In this document: positions 5,584-9,145 of the stretch, piece by piece
How the letters are laid out: the number at the start of each line of letters is the position of its first letter
Position numbering within the stretch: the first letter of the stretch is position 1
Source: an uncultured Coriobacteriaceae bacterium
GTDB lineage: Bacteria > Actinomycetota > Coriobacteriia > Coriobacteriales > UMGS124
Direction: 5' to 3'
Length of the DNA stretch: 9,145 bases
Assembly (NCBI GenBank): GCA_900555105.1
Contig: USJP01000037.1
Span: 1 to 9,145, forward strand
Made by a program: the position numbers and the translations under genes
The notes under the pieces: generated by a model
Told to the model about the DNA's origin: nothing
Database searches by the model: none
What the model saw: only the letters and a program-made list of their open reading frames with translations

Positions 5584-7068
5584 ATGCAGGTTACTCGCAG
5601 GGATCTCGTCAAGTTCGGTGGCGCCGCTTGCCTGGTTGCTGGCGCTACGGTTGGTGCCGGCGCTGCTATGGCTGACGAGGCCGGCTATCTGGTCGGTTCT
5701 TCCGACATCGCGTTCTCCGAGGAGACCGACATCCTGATTATCGGTACCGGCGTCGCTGGCCTGGCCGCTGGCATGGAGCCCGCTCTCGCTGGCAAGAAGA
5801 TCATCTTCGCCGAGAAGAAGGGCTCCTTCGGCGGCGACTCCGCCATGTCCTGCTGGTTCATGTTTGCCACCGGTACCAAGAACCAGCTCGAGCATGGCTC
5901 CGAGGTCACCATCGAGCAGGCTTGGGAGAAGGCCAAGGAGAAGCAGACCGCCACGTTTGACTTCGACTGGTGGCCCCAGTACGCCGAGGGCAAGTACTTC
6001 GCTACCACGAAGTTCTTCGACTGCGCTGCCGAGAACTTCGGCTGCGACTTCCTCGAGCCCTGCACCATGGAAGAGCTGCCCAAGTTCGGTCCCGCCGTCG
6101 TGCTGCCTGGCGAGGGTATCGCCTCTGGCTACCAGCACGTTCTTTCGCCCATCCAGTCCAAGCTCGAGGAGCTCGGTGCCGAGTTCAAGTACAACCTCCG
6201 CGCTGTCTCCCTCATCAAGGACGCCCCTGACGGCGCTGTCATCGGCTGCCGCTTCCATGACGAGAACGGCGCCAACGTCGACATCAAGGCCAACGCCGTT
6301 GTTCTGGCCACCGGCTGCTTCATCGACAACGGCGAGATGATGAACGCCTACCTGCCCGAGTGGGCTCACTACGGCGTCCTCGTCAACGGCGGCAGCATGG
6401 GCGAGGGCCACACCATGGCCTGGGCCGCCGGCGCGCAGCAGATCGGCATGGACTCCTCCATCGCCAACCACTACTGCAACCTGATGGGCGACCTGCCCAA
6501 CGCCACCACCTGGGGCTACTGGACGCCCATGGTGCTCGTCCTGCCCAACGGCAAGCGCTTCATCCAGGAGGGCCAGTCTCACGACGCCGCTCAGGCATGC
6601 CTGGACTGCGGCTACCGCGAGTGGTGGGTCATCTTCGACCAGCGCGCCTTCGACAACCGTTGCGTGGGTACCTCCGTCAAGAACAACGTCAACATCCATG
6701 AGGACGTGTACCGTACCGCCGACACCATCGAGGACCTCGCCGTTGCCATGGACGTGCCGGTCGACAACCTCGTGGCTACCTTCGCTGAGTACGACGGCTA
6801 CGTCGAGGCCGGCGAGGATGCCGCCTTCGGCAAGACCGAGTGGCTCAACTCCCTCGAGCCCCCGTACCACGCCCTCAAGCTCAACGTCATGCGCTACAAG
6901 ACCTCTGGCGGCGTGATCTGCAACGCTGACAACCTCGTCATCGACAATGACGGCAACGGCATCCCCGGCCTGTACGCCTGCGGCGCCATCGCGCTCCCCG
7001 GCCAGGCTTCGGTCACGGCTTGTGCCGCCACCGGCTACTTCACCGGCGAGACCCTGGCTGCCCTCTAA
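5584..7068 (+). CDS. Tat-exported FAD-dependent reductase-like flavoprotein
   Basis: A 494-residue FAD_binding_2 protein. A twin-arginine signal is plain: T4-R-R-D-L-V-K10, a hydrophobic stretch, and a likely cut after A28-M-A30, so the folded flavoprotein is exported. The mature part starts with a canonical FAD unit, IIGTGVAG (52-59). GKRF-x-x-E is at 323-329 and the C-terminal FAD segment IPGLYACGA at 460-468. By alignment to Shewanella FccA, R402 is H333 and H504 falls on K439; the R544 region (GQASVTACAATG) has no arginine, so fumarate is unlikely. There is no FMN-binding or haem domain, so an outside electron donor is needed. Codons are overwhelmingly C/G-ending, suggesting high expression. 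It is preceded by a structured 347-base leader and followed by a terminator, so it is probably monocistronic. The substrate is unknown. Confidence 0.93.
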   Translation: MQVTRRDLVKFGGAACLVAGATVGAGAAMADEAGYLVGSSDIAFSEETDILIIGTGVAGLAAGMEPALAGKKIIFAEKKGSFGGDSAMSCWFMFATGTKNQLEHGSEVTIEQAWEKAKEKQTATFDFDWWPQYAEGKYFATTKFFDCAAENFGCDFLEPCTMEELPKFGPAVVLPGEGIASGYQHVLSPIQSKLEELGAEFKYNLRAVSLIKDAPDGAVIGCRFHDENGANVDIKANAVVLATGCFIDNGEMMNAYLPEWAHYGVLVNGGSMGEGHTMAWAAGAQQIGMDSSIANHYCNLMGDLPNATTWGYWTPMVLVLPNGKRFIQEGQSHDAAQACLDCGYREWWVIFDQRAFDNRCVGTSVKNNVNIHEDVYRTADTIEDLAVAMDVPVDNLVATFAEYDGYVEAGEDAAFGKTEWLNSLEPPYHALKLNVMRYKTSGGVICNADNLVIDNDGNGIPGLYACGAIALPGQASVTACAATGYFTGETLAAL

Positions 7069-7110
7069 GGCATCCGCACTGCCGGCTCCGGCTGGCACAT
7101 AGGCAATGAG

Positions 7111-7147
7111 AACGGCGGTCGGTCGCGCAAGCACCGGCCGCCGTTTT
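7111..7147 (+). terminator. Intrinsic terminator of the Tat flavoprotein gene
   Basis: AACGGCGG-T-CGGT (7111-7123) pairs with ACCG-G-CCGCCGTT (7133-7145), 13 pairs with one T-G wobble, around a 9-base loop. It runs into TTTT (7144-7147), a short T-run. The loop GCGCAAGC (7125-7132) is also complementary to GCTTGCGC (7148-7155) just downstream. Confidence 0.8.
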
Positions 7148-7182
7148 GCTTGCGCCGCACCCTCCCGCAAGCTCCCTTTGTG

Positions 7183-7207
7183 TCTCGCACGTTTCGCTTC
7201 TCGCACG
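7183..7207. repeat. Direct repeat TCTCGCACG
   Basis: TCTCGCACG occurs at 7183-7191 and 7199-7207, 16 bases apart, between the terminator and the amt upstream region. It is short and may be chance. Confidence 0.25.
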
Positions 7208-7270
7208 CTCTCGTTACCGGCGTGTAAGCATCGCGATATGCCTCAATCTCGAAACAATCCCAGCTTAAGG

Positions 7271-7295
7271 TGCTCTCCATACGGTATGGAGAGCA
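7271..7295. promoter_or_regulatory. 25-bp near-perfect palindrome upstream of amt
   Basis: TGCTCTCCATAC (7271-7282) and GTATGGAGAGCA (7284-7295) are exact reverse complements separated by a single G. The right end is 62 bases before the amt ATG. As DNA it is a classic shape for a dimeric regulator; as RNA it forms an 11-bp stem with a CGG loop. No T-run follows, so it is not an ordinary terminator. It does not match the AmtR site I know from corynebacteria. Confidence 0.6.
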
Positions 7296-7345
7296 AGCCC
7301 CGGCTCCCGCGCCACTCATCGGATGGGGCAGAATAGAAGGATTGT

Positions 7346-7352
7346 GAGGAGG
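7346..7352 (+). promoter_or_regulatory. Ribosome-binding site of amt
   Basis: GAGGAGG lies 5 bases before ATG 7358. It fixes the start of the transporter. Confidence 0.7.
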
Positions 7353-7357
7353 CTGAC

Positions 7358-9013
7358 ATGGAGGACGTATTTGGCTTGTGGTTCATCGTGGGTGCCTTGC
7401 TGGTGTTCTTCATGCAGGCGGGCTTTGCTATGGTCGAAGCTGGTTTCACCAGGGCGAAGAACGCGGGCAACATCGTAATGAAGAACACGCTCGACTTTTC
7501 CATCGGTGCGGTTGTGTTCCTGCTCGTTGGTTACGGCCTGCTTTCGGGCGCCGGTAACTTCTTCATCGGCGAGCTCGACTTTGGTTGGCTCGGCGGTAAC
7601 TTCACGAGCTTCGACTGGAGCAACTTCTTCTTCCAGCTCGTGTTCTGTGCCACGGCCACGACCATCGTGTCGGGCGCCATGGCCGAGCGCACCAAGTTCA
7701 GCTCCTACCTTGTGGTGACCATCGTCATCTGCGCAATCATCTACCCCATTGAGACCCACTGGGTGTGGGGCGGCGGCTGGCTGGCCGACCTCGGCTTCAT
7801 CGATTGGGCTGGCTCGGGCGTCATCCACATGGTCGGCGGCACTATCGCCCTGCTTGGCGCTGCCTTCCTCGGCCCGCGCCTTGGCAAGTATGACCAGAAC
7901 GGCCGCTCCAACGCCATTCCCGGCCACAGCATCACGCTGGGTGCCCTGGGCGTCTTCATCCTGTGGTTCGGCTGGTACGGCTTCAACGGCGCTGCCGGCG
8001 GCTCTGTTGCCCAGATCGCCCAGATCTTCACGACCACCACGCTCTCCTGCGTGTGCGCTGTCCTCGCCGCTATGATCCTCACCTGGGTCAAGAACGGCAA
8101 GCCCGACGTGACCTATACGCTCAACGCCGCCCTGGCGGGCCTGGTAGGCATCACCGCCGGTTGCGCTGACGTCGACGCCATCGGCTCCATCGTCATCGGC
8201 CTTGTCTGCGGCCTCGCTGTTGTGCTCGGCTGCGAGTTCATCGACAAGAAGCTCCACATCGACGACCCCGTCGGTGCCTCCGGCGTCCATGGCATCTGCG
8301 GTTGCCTCGGCACCGTGCTCATCGGCTTCTTCGGCACTGGCACCGCCGGCAACTCCGATTTGGCCGGCCTCTTCTACGGCGGCGGCCTGAACCTGCTCGG
8401 CATCCAGCTCCTTGGCGTTGTGGCCATCCTTGCTTGGACCGTCGTCACCGCTGGTATCACCTTTGTTATCGTCAAGAAGACCATGGGCCTGCGCGTTACC
8501 GAGGCTGAGGAAGTCGAGGGCCTCGACGTTTGCGAGCACGGCCTGCCCAGCGCCTATGCCGACTTCCTGCCCGTCGTTCCTGCCATGGCTTCCGCTTCCG
8601 GTGAGAGCGTCGACGTCTCCGGTATCAAGCCTGCAGAGGTCAAGCATGCCGGCTACATGACCCGCGTCTCCATCATCTGCAACCAGTCTGAGTTCGTGAA
8701 GCTGAAGGACACCCTGGCCAAGGTTGGCGTCACCGGTATGACCGTCTCCAATGTCATGGGTTGCGGCATCGAGAAGGGCAAGACCGGCTCCTACCGCGGC
8801 GTCCAGACCAACGTCAACCTGCTCCCCAAGCTCCAGGTCGACGTGGTGGTCTCCGAGGTCGACCCCGGCATCGTGGTTGCGGCTGCCCAGAAGGCGCTGC
8901 ACACCGGTGCCGCCGGCGATGGCAAGATCTTCGTCTCCGACGTGAGCGACGCCCTGCGCATCTCCACCGGCCAGACGGGTGTTGCCGCCCTCGATATGAC
9001 CACGAGGATCTAA
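7358..9013 (+). CDS. amt: Ammonium transporter fused to a C-terminal P-II domain
   Basis: A 551-residue Amt/MEP/Rh channel for ammonium uptake, trimeric by family precedent. Pore residues are present: F96, W137 in HWVWGG, twin histidines H157 (GSGVIHMVGG) and H311 (GASGVHGICG), and FGWYGFNG (204-211). The conserved cytosolic tail MGLRVTEAEEVEGLDVCEHG spans 376-395. After a linker, residues 434-546 form a whole P-II (GlnB/GlnK) domain that aligns without gaps to E. coli GlnB. R47 of the T-loop is kept (R480), as are K58 (K491), D88 (D521), K90 (K523) and R101 (R534). Uridylylated Y51 is T484, Q39 is E472, R38 is I471 and R103 is S536. P-II proteins normally plug Amt as separate subunits, so this may be a built-in gate without uridylylation control. 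It has its own leader palindrome and terminator, with no separate glnK in view. Confidence 0.96.
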   Translation: MEDVFGLWFIVGALLVFFMQAGFAMVEAGFTRAKNAGNIVMKNTLDFSIGAVVFLLVGYGLLSGAGNFFIGELDFGWLGGNFTSFDWSNFFFQLVFCATATTIVSGAMAERTKFSSYLVVTIVICAIIYPIETHWVWGGGWLADLGFIDWAGSGVIHMVGGTIALLGAAFLGPRLGKYDQNGRSNAIPGHSITLGALGVFILWFGWYGFNGAAGGSVAQIAQIFTTTTLSCVCAVLAAMILTWVKNGKPDVTYTLNAALAGLVGITAGCADVDAIGSIVIGLVCGLAVVLGCEFIDKKLHIDDPVGASGVHGICGCLGTVLIGFFGTGTAGNSDLAGLFYGGGLNLLGIQLLGVVAILAWTVVTAGITFVIVKKTMGLRVTEAEEVEGLDVCEHGLPSAYADFLPVVPAMASASGESVDVSGIKPAEVKHAGYMTRVSIICNQSEFVKLKDTLAKVGVTGMTVSNVMGCGIEKGKTGSYRGVQTNVNLLPKLQVDVVVSEVDPGIVVAAAQKALHTGAAGDGKIFVSDVSDALRISTGQTGVAALDMTTRI

Positions 9014-9049
9014 GGCAACGAAGACTGCTTTGCCAAGCGCTTGAACGAC

Positions 9050-9092
9050 AAGGCCTGCCTGCAAGTTGAACAAGCTTGCAGGCAGGCCTTTT
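9050..9092 (+). terminator. Strong intrinsic terminator of amt
   Basis: A perfect 16-bp stem, AAGGCCTGCCTGCAAG (9050-9065) with CTTGCAGGCAGGCCTT (9075-9090), 9-base loop, ending in TTTT (9089-9092). It lies 36 bases after the amt stop. Confidence 0.9.
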
Positions 9093-9100
9093 GCTGTGCC

Positions 9101-9127
9101 GTGCTGGCATGTGCTGACATGTGCTGG
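9101..9127. repeat. 10-base tandem repeat GTGCTG(G/A)CAT
   Basis: GTGCTGGCAT, GTGCTGACAT and the partial GTGCTGG follow head to tail at 9101, 9111 and 9121. The period is about one helical turn. It lies just beyond the amt terminator and may belong to the upstream region of a gene outside the window. Confidence 0.45.
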
Positions 9128-9145
9128 TGCCCTGCGATAGAGAAG

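Noticed and set aside
5443..7206. 587-codon open frame on the minus strand opposite the Tat flavoprotein
   Set aside because: Antisense shadow of a recognised gene with strong codon bias; the product is low-complexity and it runs through the terminator.
8639..8660. Possible internal start making a free P-II protein from ATG near codon 434 of amt
   Set aside because: The methionine aligns with the first residue of GlnB, but the nearest AGAGG is about 17 bases upstream, too far for a normal ribosome-binding site. The frame is continuous with the transporter.
7316..9073. 585-codon open frame on the minus strand opposite amt
   Set aside because: It is the antisense of a clear Amt/P-II gene; such long shadows are expected in GC-rich coding DNA. 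The product is low-complexity (G/A/D/E/V-rich) with no recognisable domain.

Overview
The window looks like chromosome from an anaerobic, fairly GC-rich actinobacterium of class Coriobacteriia (Eggerthellaceae/Coriobacteriaceae type, gut-associated). The evidence is the combination of two single-domain fumarate-reductase-like FAD proteins (one with a clear Tat signal), a regulator that joins about 12 membrane segments to a LuxR helix-turn-helix, and strongly C/G-ending codons in the well-expressed genes. The genus cannot be fixed from the sequence alone.

Layout. (1) 1-1497 (+): 3' part of an FAD_binding_2 flavoprotein whose 5' end lies outside the window. (2) 1549-1579: inverted repeat between convergent genes. 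(3) 1607-3133 (-): membrane-anchored LuxR-type regulator, visibly more A/T-rich than its neighbours, with its own likely promoter at 3176-3205. (4) 3347-3607 (-): small 86-residue cytosolic protein of unknown function with a near-perfect ribosome-binding site. (5) 3608-3961: divergent intergenic region with a TTGACA element and a 14-bp palindrome. (6) 3962-5236 (+): AraJ-like major facilitator exporter. (7) 5237-5583: gene-free stretch rich in repeats and hairpins, upstream of (8) 5584-7068 (+): Tat-exported FAD-dependent reductase-like flavoprotein, ending in a terminator at 7111-7147. (9) 7069-7357: leader region of amt containing a 25-bp almost perfect palindrome. (10) 7358-9013 (+): ammonium transporter fused to a C-terminal P-II domain, followed by a strong terminator at 9050-9092 and a short tandem repeat.

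How the genes may work together (inference). The two flavoproteins probably reduce (or otherwise act on) small organic molecules, and at least the second works outside the membrane. Membrane LuxR regulators of this type commonly sit beside such flavoproteins in Coriobacteriia and are thought to sense the substrate, so 1-1497 and 1607-3133 are a plausible sensor/enzyme pair. The MFS gene upstream of the second flavoprotein may move a related compound, but the 347-base gap with its own regulatory structure argues for separate transcription. The Amt/P-II gene is an independent nitrogen-uptake unit.

The most interesting points are the Amt/P-II fusion, whose P-II domain lacks several canonical uridylylation and ligand-binding residues; the long palindrome in front of it; and the two flavoproteins that both lack the fumarate-reductase catalytic residues. 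I saw no CRISPR array, tRNA, rRNA, insertion sequence or toxin-antitoxin pair.
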